Assembly (NCBI GenBank): GCA_003117195.1
Contig: BDSI01000012.1
Location: forward strand, 124,001-188,000
DNA: 64,000 nt
Reading direction: 5' to 3'
From: Eudorina sp. 2006-703-Eu-15
Lineage: Eukaryota > Chlorophyta > Chlorophyceae > Chlamydomonadales > Volvocaceae
The stretch's first letter is position 1. Each line of letters begins with the position of its first letter. Shown piece after piece: positions 44,201 to 55,832 of this stretch. Made by a program: the position numbers and the translations under genes. The notes under the pieces were generated by a model that saw only the letters and a program-made list of their open reading frames with translations, ran no database searches and had not been told where the DNA came from.

Positions 44201-46444
44201 GCACCGCCCCTTGACGCGCCGTCCTCGTTGCAAGGCACGACAGGGTGCGGACGTCCGTCCGTCTGCACTCTCGCCAAGGGAGGGCTCTGTGGAACAGGGG
44301 ATAGGTCAGGGTCTTCTGAACGAAGCGGTGCACATGCTGCACCGCTGCAATTTGCGGCATGATGCCGGGGCGCAGGTCCGGGGCTGGGCTGGGCCTCCAT
44401 GGGATCTTGGCGGGATCGGGATGCCAATACATCCCCTTGCCCTTGCCAGCAGCAGCGGCCGGCTGTGCAGAGTGTGCGTAGTTAAACACAGTATGGCCAG
44501 CGGCGTGCAAACGTGTTCGACTGCTTGCTATGACTTGCGATATGACAACGCTGGACGTAATGGATGACGATCCCGTCGCACCCACGCCGTCCTCCCTCTG
44601 GCAACCGTCCGCAGCTGTCCGCTACGCGATCACGGATGTGGACACCTGGCCGTACCAATCCGTGGGCTGTGTCTTCAACCATCTGCGGTTGTACGCCAAC
44701 TCACAGGTGCGATATCCGCGCAGGACTTATTTATCCACTCTGCATACGGTATCTATTATGTAACCCTTCTAGCCTCCACAGCTCGCGGAAGCGAGGTGCA
44801 GAGAGGCAAGGGAGCACAGATACGCCGCTCGCCACGAACCCTGACGCTCCGAACCTTCGCTTGGATCCCAAGCCTATTGGTTATCAGCAGCTGCCACAAA
44901 CGAGCCCCGTGTCTTCACACGACAGTGTCGCATTCGGCCTGCCTTTTTGATCGGCTTACTGCTGGGACTCGTCATGGTGTGCGAATTCATGGTCACGTTG
45001 CCGAAGTTACCGCCCGTCCTTTCTGCGGAATTCCTACGGGCCGCCCCGCGGGGTGGGATGTTACGCAGTGCGATGACAGCGCCTTTGGGACCTCCTACCT
45101 GCTGGAGGACGCTTCCCTGTGGCGGGAGCTGGCGATGCCGGCCCAACAGCTGCCCTCGATGCCCTGGTGAGCGGCGCCGCACCCGGGGAAGGGAAGGGGT
45201 GCTGTCACCCCCATATGCGGTTGTCACCCTTCCACGCATGCATACGGCGATCTTCTGTCCGGTCGAGTCATTCATTCGGTAACCGCCCCAGGGTTCCCTT
45301 CCACAAAGAAACGATCGTTGACTTTTGGCCCCTTATTAAATCTGGAAAAAACCGTAGCCACCGCCCGGCGCACCACGGCGGGCACCCAAGGGGACACCAC
45401 CCGGAGCGCACCGGTCGCCGAGCTTGGCTGAAGGGCGCTTTTGCTTCCACGGCGACGCGCCGCTCCTCAGCGCCCTTCCGTCCTTCCTGCCTTCCTTGGG
45501 TCGCTCCCCCGGCAGGAGCGCCATCCCGCTGGCCCGCAGCGCCGTAACCGATCCCCTGGAGCTGGAAGCGCACCTGGAGGCCCGGCTGCGGGCGGCCGCC
45601 GGGCAGCATCGCCGCCAGTTGCTGGGCGGCGACGGTTCAACCGCCTGGGACGACAACCTCGCGCAGCTGCTGATGCCCGCCCTGGCGGCTTACGAGCATG
45701 TGAGAGATCGCGGGAGAAGGGCGCGGGGGCCTCTGGGGGCCGGGAGCGAACTGGTCGTGAGTGGGGAGCAGTCGAGCAGCTTGCCCGGGCGCGGCTATGC
45801 GGTTCGCAGTGTGCGCCTTCTGTTGGCCTTCTGTACATGGTGATGTCATTCCTCGGTGGTCTCCTCCGGCTGGCCTTCGCTCGTATCCTGCACCCGGCGG
45901 GTGTACACAGTGTGACGGGCAGCGGCGTTGACTGCTGGGGGGGCGGCCTGTGGCTGATGGACGTTTGCCCAACTTGTGTGATACCCGCGGGCCGCATTCG
46001 GCCTACATTTCTCATCGCAGTTTTGCCTTTTCTTCCTTTGCGTGCTTGCCTGTGATCCAGTTCCCCAGTACTTGCCTGCATCGACATCCTCTCAGTTGCT
46101 GGACGGCCTCCGATCTTTCTGAGCCACAGGGGCCGCGCTTACGCTGATCTGCCTTGCAGGAAGCTGTCAGCGGCGAGGTGGCCCCGGGCAATGACGAGTT
46201 CCAGCAGGCCATCAAGCGCGCCGTGCCGCTGGGCTGGGTGTTCAAGGCGATGCCGCAGCAGCACAGCCACGTGTGCGCCGAGCTGATGCGGAAGGCGCTG
46301 CTGGAGGACGACCAAATGCTGGACATCTTGGGCACCACAGCCAGCACCGCCTCGTTCGCGCTGCGGGTCAAGGTGTTCGCCTACCCCGAGAACCTCACCA
46401 GCGTGTGGCTGATGCTGGCGGTCAAGTACAGCGCGGTCGCGTGA
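41212..46444 (+). CDS. CEP76: CEP76, centrosomal/centriolar protein of 76 kDa
   Basis: In animals CEP76 restrains centriole reduplication and acts with CP110. An alga with basal bodies is expected to keep it. Twelve exons (41212-41361, 41435-41547, 41624-41919, 42190-42360, 42636-42808, 43059-43115, 43537-43758, 44017-44167, 44615-44706, 45069-45166, 45516-45699, 46160-46444) join in frame to 663 residues, close to the human length. Order: N-terminal helix (VTELRKAVRQQLQQAGVQGV), C2-type domain from about residue 90 (KVFLHVKLLGGRAF), WWGDYV segment, transglutaminase-like core (ECWCLLHTVL at 378, VLLCSLLLGFGLDAWVVVG, HSWVMTRG with His425), YQSVGCVFNH, and the conserved C-terminus (NDEFQQAIKRAVP, VKVFAYPENLTSVW). 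Whether the core is catalytic is unknown. The ATG at 41212 matches the usual start of the family. Confidence 0.95.
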
Positions 46445-48107
46445 GGGCGGGGGCCGGCTCTCGCGGTGCGCCCTCGCGGAGTGATCCCCCTTGGTGGTGC
46501 TCGTGATGGGCTTGGTTGTGGCGGTGTTTGTGTGCGGGTCGTGGGATCACGCACGAGGCACGCACGAATTGCGGTGCGGCGTCAGCAGGTCGGCTTTGCA
46601 TGAGTGCGTTGACTAGTAAGGTTTTTTGCCAACACAGCGGCAACATTACGGTAAGTGGACACCTTGTCGCAGCAATGGCTTGGAAGGAATGTGTCGCTCG
46701 GCTCGGGGTGCGGCTGCACATCGAAGGCCAGTGAGTGACCAGGACTGTCGCGCGGTGTTGGAAGGCGGTCTTTCGTGGCCGTTCCATTCGTCCGCGCCTA
46801 CATCGCGAACATAGCGCACCGCATGATGGCCTCTTGCCCCTCCCCCGTGCGCCGGGATCCAGTCCATGACCAAAGGACGAGAGTCAAGCAAGCCACCCCG
46901 TAGTTTTGCGCGACAGACGTGCCGACCCTGATCCGACACGCCAGCCCATCAGGATACCCCGATGCGCAACGAACCCCTCCCCAACCAGCGGTGTAGACTC
47001 GCACAGCCGCGTGGACAGAACATCCAAGACACGTCTAACAGCGTTTTCGCGCAGCATGGTGCGAAATCATAGGGCCTTCGCCGTTCACTTCGCCAGTTCC
47101 GACTCCCCCAGTTCCCGTGAGCTACCACGGCCCAACCCAGCAGTTCTCTTACCCCATCCATCTCCGACAGCACACACACGGTGAACAGTCCTTTGAACAT
47201 GATGAATGTCATTCACACAACAGGATGTTATCTAAGTAATCAAGTTGGTCGTGCCTTATGGGCACCGCAAGGTCCGTCCAACATCGCGAACGTTCTGAAC
47301 CCGTGGCGGTGCATGCATTCCGTCCCTAGCTGATCCCTATCATGCAAACCGGATGGCATTTCTACTTGTGTGAAAGTTGCTGCGCACGTGCCGACGACAA
47401 CAGTCCAAACCTGTCCACTGCAACTCGGAGGTCCTATGACCAGTACCGCAGCCACCACAGTACAGTGCGGCTGCGCCGCGCCGCCGCTGTCCCGCGCCAC
47501 TCTGTTATTCGCTACCTTCCCGCCTGCACCGCACGTTCCCCGGGGCCCCAGTGAAACCATTGACACGTCACTCACTCCCACGCATTTGCAAAACTCACTC
47601 ACTGCATGCGCGTCATGACTTGTACTTCCAGCAGAGAAACGCTCTTGTTGTCTTCTCCTTAAGCAAAAGCCCCCACCACAACACAGCACGCCTTGATATG
47701 CAGCAACCATCTGGAAACGAAATGCTCATACGTTGGCCGCGGTGATGTCAAGGTGTTATTCCTTCCATGCCACAGACTGCGGACATTTGCCCATATCACT
47801 TCATCGTCGAATGTGAACATGTCAGGGCTGGGCAGCAGCAACGCCGAGTGCGAATGCTGCCACGCAGCAACGTAAAACGCGGGCGTGCGCCTTCCCCCAC
47901 AAAATGACCACCAACGGCACCCACCATCACGTGAACTTCCCAACGAAATGCACTTCTGGAGGCCCATACCGAGGCCGCCCGAAACCTACCCTCATGGCCC
48001 GCATGGCCACGCATTGCCCCTCGCCCAACCGAGACCCTAGTCCACCCCAACACCTGGAAGCCAGCGCCGCGCCGCGCCTGAGAGCTCCTGAACCCACCTT
48101 TTCACTG
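46445..48107. other. Convergent intergenic region
   Basis: CEP76 and the GT61 gene converge here, so it should contain both 3' UTRs. The short open frames in it have no recognisable domains. I see no repeats of note. Confidence 0.5.
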
Positions 48108-51100
48108 TCACCTGCGCGCACGAGCAGTCGCGTTCCACGGACAGTGCTGCTGCGAGGGCACCACGATAGAGAAGTGGCTCTGGTCCACGAGCACCAGCTT
48201 CAGCGCGCCGGTGCGCCGCACCTGCGCCGCCATGACCTCGGTCGCCACGAAGTCCATCGCCCTGAGGACGCGCCGTCGCAGCGGCAAGTCAGCGCCATTA
48301 GTCGCTGTAACATCCTTAATGCACGAAGGGGAAGGACGCAAAGAGGCATCGGCGGGAGGGCGTCCCGCTGGACCCAGATCACTGGGCGCGCGGGACCCAC
48401 AGGGCGATGTGACAACGTAAGGATCTGGTTTCAAGAGGATACCAGTACGTGAAAAGGATGTACACATGACACTCCGACGTAACCATTAGGCGCGGCTGCA
48501 AGTCCCTTGGTGGCGACCCCGAAGACAGGCCTGTGACGACGTGTCCGTTGTCGTTGTCCTTGTTGCCCCGCTTCTGAGCGCGCGAGGCGGATAGAACCAT
48601 GCACATCTCATGGGGGTGTGTGAACATGCGCTGCAGCAGGCACGCAACCGAGGTGTTGTAGGCGCGTCCATCCATCGACTACGCAGCACAGCAAGAGGTT
48701 TTTTGAAGCCCTCCCGGCGCTTTCCATCCCACCGCATCGCGCTGCGCCGCGCCGCCTTCTCACCGCTTGACCGCCGCTTTGAGCCGCTCGATGTCCACGT
48801 CCACGTCGCCGTACGGCACATCCTCGTAGTGATTGCCCACATTGGCGGCCATGTTGCGGAATACGTTGTGCACTGGCATCTGCGGAGGAAAAACGCCCGT
48901 TTCAGGGTTAGGCCAGTTGCGGTAAGTTTGCCCCGTTCTGCTCCACGTTGCAATTAATCGTCGCAAGCTCTGCAACCGGACATTTCAGTGAGGTCGCTTC
49001 GCAATGGTAGCAACGGCGGACCCCGCCAAGAGTCTACATGGATATGGGGGTATGATTGAAAACAGAAGGAAACCCGCAAAACGATATGGGGGTACAACCC
49101 GTTGTTTTTTCAGACATGCCGTGTCGGACATGTCAGCGCCGCGCCGCACCTGGGCGGTTATTTCGCCAAGCAGCTGCAGGACCGCACTCTGCCCCGGCGG
49201 CATGAAGATGCTGTGCGCCAGGCCGGCGCCGTGCACCCCGGCCAGCACGCCCGCGCGGAAGATGGTGCGCAGCTGCGTGTCGTACGGCTCGTGGAGGAAA
49301 TCCGCTTCGACGTACTTGAACAGCACGTTGGTCCGCCGGCAGGCATCCCCGGCCGCCACATCCAGCTGCCACAACCTGTCCAAAGCCACCGTGTTGCTGC
49401 CGATCATGAAGGGGTGCGAGCTGTTGCCGCTGTGGCCGCCTCCCACGCCAGTGCCGCCACCCGCCCCGCCGCCGCCGTCCTCCTGGCTGACGTCGCCCTC
49501 CTCGTCGAAACCGTCACTGCTGCCGTCATCGACGTCATCGCCCTCATCACCTTCGCTGCCTTCGTCGTCCCAGAAGTCCCCTTCAGCATCAACCCCGGCG
49601 CCATCCGCGGTGGCTAAGGAGCGGCGGCCAGGCCCAGGAATCACTGAGCCGCCGGATAGCTGAGCGGCGGCCCGCTGCAGCTCGGGGTCCCTACGGGGCT
49701 TTGCCGGCTCACGCCGCGTCTGCTGCTTGGGCCGCCGCTGCCGCAACCGTTGCCCGAGGCCACGACGGCGGCTCGTCGCGGCACTGCCCTGACCTGCCCC
49801 TGCCCCGCTTTGCCCGGTGCCCGACTCCGGCCCCGACTCCGACCCAGACGTCCATGTGGTGTTGAACGTGGCCGCGTGGACTGGGTTCACCTCTGTCAGG
49901 GACAGCTCGTACGCCTGCAGGCCGGAGACCAGGGAGCCACCCTCTTTCACACGCGCCACGTCCCGTTTGAGACCCCGCGATGAAAATGGTGGGTGCAAGC
50001 TCAGCCGCAGACGTACGTACGAATTGCAGTGCGCCGTGTGCTATCGGGGGCTATCCGGTGATGATGACCAGTCGCAAGGCACATGCCGCATTATGGCCAG
50101 CTTCTGAGATGTGGAGTCGAGATCACAGTTGATGGATTTTGAGTAATACATGCCTCATCCGCCTACTTGGCAGCCGGCCAGCTCTCCCGGCCGGTTGCCT
50201 CCCTGGGTGGGCCAAACACGCCCCTGCTCAGTGCGGAACGACGCGGGCCTGTCGCCTGCAATGCACATGCACTGCACCTGTATCCCGCGCCGCCAAAGGC
50301 GCCCTGATGTGCCGCCAAAGGCGCCCTGACGTGCCGCATACACCCACACACGCCACACACACACACACCAGGGTGCGGCGCCGAGTCGTCGGGCCTACCC
50401 CCTCACCCACCGATTTGACAGCTCGGTCGAAGCGGCGCACCAGGCAGCTCGCCGCGTTCCACTCCTGCACGGCGGCCATGATCCCCGCCACCACCGCGTC
50501 CTCGTTGCGCACCATGCGGACCGACTGCCAGCCGGTGGTGGCGTTCAGCACCATGCGCAGCAGCTCCAGGGACCTGACCGACGGGCGGGGGACGGGGTAG
50601 CGGACGGAGTGGACACAGTGACGAGGCAGAAAACTAGGGACGGGGTTGTGTAAAACGGAATTATAGATTGGACACGGTGACGCGGCAGCAGATTCGGGAC
50701 GGGGTAAAAGCGAAAAGGCCGTCGTGTTCAGGTGTCGACCCAGCGCTGGGAGACTTGCCACACCCGCCGGTAGCCCAGTTCGGTCCCACATCCCAGTTAA
50801 CCCTAGAGTTCAGTCCGGTGAGACACACACTTGCGGCTCGTGTCCAGGGCAACAAAAGGTGTGGCGGTTTGTTCTGCGGACCTAGCCAATTATTACATGC
50901 ACGGCTGTGCATCGGGTGCACCGGTTGGTGGTGCATCAATCGCGTGACCCACGCCGCGCCTTCAAAAAAACGCGACCAGCAGCCGCAAACGCCCGGCACC
51001 GACCTCCTGCTGAGCCAGACCACGTTGCGCAGCACGATGCCCCCCGCCGCCGGCCGCAGCCCCCGCACGCCCGCGGCCTCCGCCGCCGGCCCCGCCACCG

Positions 51101-53796
51101 CCTCCGCAGAGGAGTACAGAAACGGCATCCGCGCCGCCAGGTCGGGCTCGCCGTACAGCTGGCGCAGCCAGTGGCTGAAGCCGATCATAAGCGGGCTCTC
51201 GCACTTGACGGTGCTGGGCAGCATGTTGAACCCCAACCCGCCCGCGGCGGTGTACACGTGGTAGGCGGAGCGGAAGCACGTGTCGGGTGGGAAGGGGTCG
51301 CGTGCCAGCATGCGCAGCGGGTAGGGCCGGGAGAGCCGCGCCCAGGTCTCCAGGAAGCCTGTGGGCGGCGCCTGGTCGGCAACGACTACCTGCGACGAAA
51401 CCCATCAAGGACCATAAGGACCATATGGACCCATAAATCGCCGCACGGACGTCAGCCATCCAATCGTCGCTGTGGAAGACTGTGTGCAAGGGCAGCTGCG
51501 ATAGAGCCACAACGGCGCCTGGTTCGCGCAACACCCGTCTTTTGGGGGCCAGAGGCCTGGCACAACGGCCGCCGGAGAGGTTGCACCCCGCTGCACCACG
51601 CACATCTTGTCGCCCTCTCCCCGCCATCGACCGAGCTCGGCCCACCAACAACTTGAGAGTGAGTCCCCTCTCGAATTCCAGCCATATCTCGTCTAGTGCA
51701 TACAACTCCACCCGTGTGTACAACCAAAACAACAACTCCCGCGCCAGGTAAGGGGTGCGCCTGGCACGTTGTCCCTCATCCCCACAAAGCCTGCCCCAGG
51801 CCCCCTATCCCTTTTCCGTCTAACCCCCATCAGGCCCTCTCCGGAAGCCCCTCCCTGCCGCCCGCTCGCCCGTTCCTCCGCCACGCCAGTGCCGTGGGAG
51901 TGTGCCAATGCCAGTGCCCGTGCCTCCACCACGCCAGTGCCGTCCCTCTCCCCACCTGGATGCCGTGGGCCGCCACTTCATGCGGCTGCAGCGCCGCTAG
52001 GAAGGCGAACACCATGGACAGCGCCTCGACCTCGGCGGCATAGTTCGCGTGGCGGTGCCGCGTCAGGAACAGCGTGGGCGTGGTCACCAGCGTAGTGGAG
52101 TTGGGCGCACACGCCGTGAACACCGCCGCGTCATCCTGCGGGCGACAGCCCCGAGGCGGAGTGAGCGGCGGGCCGCGACAGAGACGGAAGACGGCCGACG
52201 GCGTGCACGCCACGCCGCAGCGAAAGGGTCGGCTTGTCCTTTGCCGGCGGCGACTGCCACGCCCTCCTGACCGGGCCCAATGAAGCCTTTGTTGCCGGAA
52301 CCTGGAGCCTGTGTTGCCGGCCGGACGAAATGTAAACCCCCCTTGTGTTGCCGTGAACCAAGACACGTCGCTGGAACAACGCAGCAGCCTGGCTCGGGTG
52401 TTGACCCGGATTGCAGAGCGACCCAGCAGTCCCGCAAAGTGCCGGTGGCCGTGTCGCACCTGCGTCGCATTGCCCCACCACATGTCGGTGTGCACATTCC
52501 GCAGCCACTTGGTCTTGATGCCCTTTCTGGGCACCTGCGCCAGCGGGCACGCCAGCTTGACCGCGCCCCGCGCGGGCAGGGGGACATTCGACGGCGTTCC
52601 TGACGGGCGGATGGGCGTTGGGAGGGGACAGGCGCGGCGCGACTCAGCGATTAGATAAAGCTGATTCGTAAAGCTGATTCGTAAAGAGGGCGTGCGCATG
52701 AGTCAAGCTGATAGTCGTTCCCCGGTGTGCGGTGGTGGTAGCGGGCGGGCCCGTGTGGAGGGCCTCGTGAGGACGCACGCCAGCAGGAACCAGGCGCTTG
52801 GTCGCTGTGGCCCCAGATATTGCGTACGGCAAGCCGAAATGCTAACGCGGGACAAATGCAAGCCTTAGGGGCAGGACGTGCGGGGCATGACCAAGCGTGC
52901 ATGACGCGGTTTTGCATCTGCGGCAATGTCGCAGCCGCGGTGCAAGGCTGGGCGCACTTGTAAGGCGCGCATGCAGTGGCGGTTGCGGCATGGCGCGAGG
53001 GTGATGGCCCATAATGGTTGTGTGGTATTGGTACTGGTATTGGTGTTGGTATGAATGGGTCCACGTGCTGTGTGGTGCACGGCACTCTACCTGCCAGCGC
53101 GGAACCCAACCTGCGGCAAAATTTGTGCACCCGGGCCCGTCGCGGGTATGTTGACCGCGGATGATGCGTGCGTGGGAATCTTATGATGCGTGCTTGGGAA
53201 TCTTATGCGTTTGTATGTGTGCTTACCTGTCTGTACCCCCTCAAAGAACTTGCAGGTGTCGAGCACCAAGTTGTGGCTTCTGCATAAGGAAACCGTCCCC
53301 TCCGACGAGTTGTCCGCTGATAAGATTGGCGCATTGTAGCAGTAAACCGCTGATGAGCATGAAGAAACCTCAGTGCAGGTGGTGTTGGCGCCTTGTTGGT
53401 GGGGTTGCTCGCCACCGTCTGTCCCGCATATTGTGTAACGGGTCCGCCGAATGGCGTCCAGGTACCCAAGGCACACATAGCCACCACACTCGGGCCCAGG
53501 CTTGTAGCCTCCGGGCCGCTTCTTCAGCCGGTACTGGGCCTTGTTGACAAACGTCAAGGGCTGGAGCCGAAGCGTGTGTCAGGACATGCGCACGTTCAGC
53601 TGGGAGCAGCAGAAAGGCGAGCCTGTTCTGAGGGGTGGTTACAACCCACCTGCGAGAGAAGAGCTGTCCAGTTTGCCGCACGCTGAGCCAAGCTCCACCG
53701 CTTTTCGTATTTCTTTTGGCAAGATATCTGGACGGGAATACTGAATGCCAAAAGGACGAGGCATAGCCTGGCAGCCTTCTGCCACATATCCAGCAT
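48108..53796 (-). CDS. GT61-family (DUF563) glycosyltransferase
   Basis: A predicted secretory-pathway transferase; in plants the family adds xylose or arabinose to glycans. Exons (minus): 53650-53796, 53227-53560, 52460-52599, 51956-52135, 51004-51389, 50411-50573, 49150-49914, 48764-48879 and 48108-48261, giving 794 residues. Residues 1-26 form a signal anchor (RLCLVLLAFSIPVQI). Luminal features include many N-glycosylation sites (NWT, NTT, NSS, NAT, NST) and Cys-rich segments. Family landmarks are TPTLFLTRHRHANYAAE, VVWLSRR, and the hallmark FRAGVLAGVHGAGLAHSIFMPPG, followed by FRNMAANVGNHYEDVPYG. An acidic low-complexity insert (about 49430-49850) splits the catalytic region. The final intron contains an open frame (about 48580-48690) that is excluded because only splicing to 48261 keeps frame (AAVKR-AMDFVATEV). 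Donor and acceptor substrates are unknown. Confidence 0.9.
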
Positions 53797-55832
53797 GCAC
53801 CGCCCCTGTAATGAGCTGGTAAACCAATTTTTAAAAACGATTACATTGGTCGTTCTACGGGATTAGCCCTCTCACGGGATGGCATGCGCAAAATTTGTAA
53901 AGTATTCTGAAAGCCGAACAGTTACACACCACAGTGCGAGTAAGAGAAATACGTGTTTAAAGTGATCAATTTGACCATGTTCAGGCTGACGCCTCGGCAG
54001 CGACCAAGCGCCTAGTCTGGCAGACTGCCTTCACTGCCATGGCGCTATTTCTCTACATACGAAAATGTCATTATGGAAGTGCCAGAACACAAAACTTCAG
54101 TAATATGCAAAGTAACGAGCTCCTGATCGCACTGCCAGTCTGCCACTTTAAGTTGCGGAATTCGTATATATACGCACGCGGTCCCGTACACCAAGGGGAC
54201 CAGTAAAAATATGCAGGCCCTCTATATGTTAGGTATATATTTGATTGTGAGATTGCAGAGTTGCGGTACTACGTGAGTGTGTCCTTGCCTGGCGGTTGCA
54301 CTACCGCGTGCCAAGAGATGGTGATTGGTAGTCACATGAGAGTGCTCGTGTTAGGCAATGATTACAGAAGAAAAGTACCAAGTGGTGGCGATATCTACGT
54401 GCCCCGCACTTGAATGAGTCAGCAAAGGCACTCAAGTGCCCAAACACATGAATGAATGAATGTTGCAGCGGACCCCAAGGAATCAACGGTGCATACCAGG
54501 GCAAGCCCCATCAGGCCCCACCGACAAGGCGGCCAGACACCTCCACACCTCAACGCCGCAAACATATGCTCGGACAACCTTGCCACTGGCACATGTAGTA
54601 GTAGTACCGTTACAGCGTGTTACGCTTTATATGATGCTGTAGGACACCTTCAACCATGATCACACCGCACGTACGCCATACGAACCGAGGGTCCACGGCG
54701 GTTGATCCTGCCAACTAAGGATCCCACCTGATCCATTCACCCGCGCATCCGTAGAGACAGAGGGCCCAGCCATCGCCACCAATCCAGCAGGATCCAGCGT
54801 GCGAATTTCGATCTATCTACTGTGATCTCAACTCCACATCTCAGCAGCTAGCCATAATATGGCACATGAATGTACAGGGCTCCAAGAAGTCAAGGGATCA
54901 GGGAGCTTTTATGATCAAGCCTTCGTATTGGGTCTCAGGTTGAAAGCCGGGGATGTTACGGGTTGTTTGGCAGTCCTGGCCTGACCTGCATGGGAGCATC
55001 CCTGCGCCCCTGGCCTCCCCTGGTCTCTCCTGGCCTGACCTGCATGGGAGCATACCCCTACACTCCTGGCCTACCTCGAGGGCAATGAGCTGTTGAATGA
55101 GTCATGCAACAGTGGACGCCGAGGGTCGTCGGCGACAGCTGAAGCCTTACCAGTCCCCCACAAACACTATGATTGGGCCACCAGGTGCTACCGTGCCCAG
55201 AAGGCGCCCCGGAGCTCGTTGCACGCTGAAACTCCCATTCGAACACATTTTGGAGAAGTTTGCTCAACGCACGCTGGGATTATCCCGAACGCTACAAGTG
55301 CGTGCCTGGCTTTGCTCTGTTACATCAGCATCGGACCCCTAAGGGCCATGATTCGTCCATGGAACCGCGGCCATTAACGCAAGGTATGTGTATGTCGTGA
55401 AACCTATAACGATGCGTCACGGTTACGATACGGTACCCCTGCGTAGGCCCCGTGTAGGACGATACGCGACCCCTGCGCGGCCCCACACCCTTTCCAAGTA
55501 GTGGAACATACATTGTGATGTACTCCTCAAACTCAGCGGCAATTCCCGTGGAATTGCCCTGCAGAGTAACCACGCAGAGCCTCGGCACAACAGTATACGG
55601 CAACGATGCGACGATGGGGTGTTGCGCAAGCTCTTTGTCGAATTGTATTTAATTTGAACATGACATATTGTTCGGAACGAGGCTGGCTATATATTGATTT
55701 CAATTATATTACTCTAACTCGAGGTCGCCTTACTCCGGAACCCCCAGTCAACCGGTTCTGTCTATTTTCAACCTGTCGTGTTTAAGGCTTTTAAGGAGAT
55801 TCTTATTTGTCAGAAATAATTCAACTCAGACG
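53797..55832. other. Divergent intergenic region
   Basis: The promoters of the GT61 and HPP genes should lie here. 53830-54300 and 55620-55760 are AT-rich. 54974-55052 contains two copies of TCCTGGCCTGACCTGCATGG about 50 bases apart. I see no credible gene; several short frames lack features. Confidence 0.5.

Noticed and set aside
48580..48690. Extra exon of the GT61 gene
   Set aside because: The frame looks protein-like, but no splice pair joins it in frame, while direct splicing from 48764 to 48261 gives the conserved C-terminus.
54695..54720. Start of an 18S rRNA gene (GGTTGATCCTGCCA)
   Set aside because: The match is limited to 14 bases and the following sequence is not rRNA.
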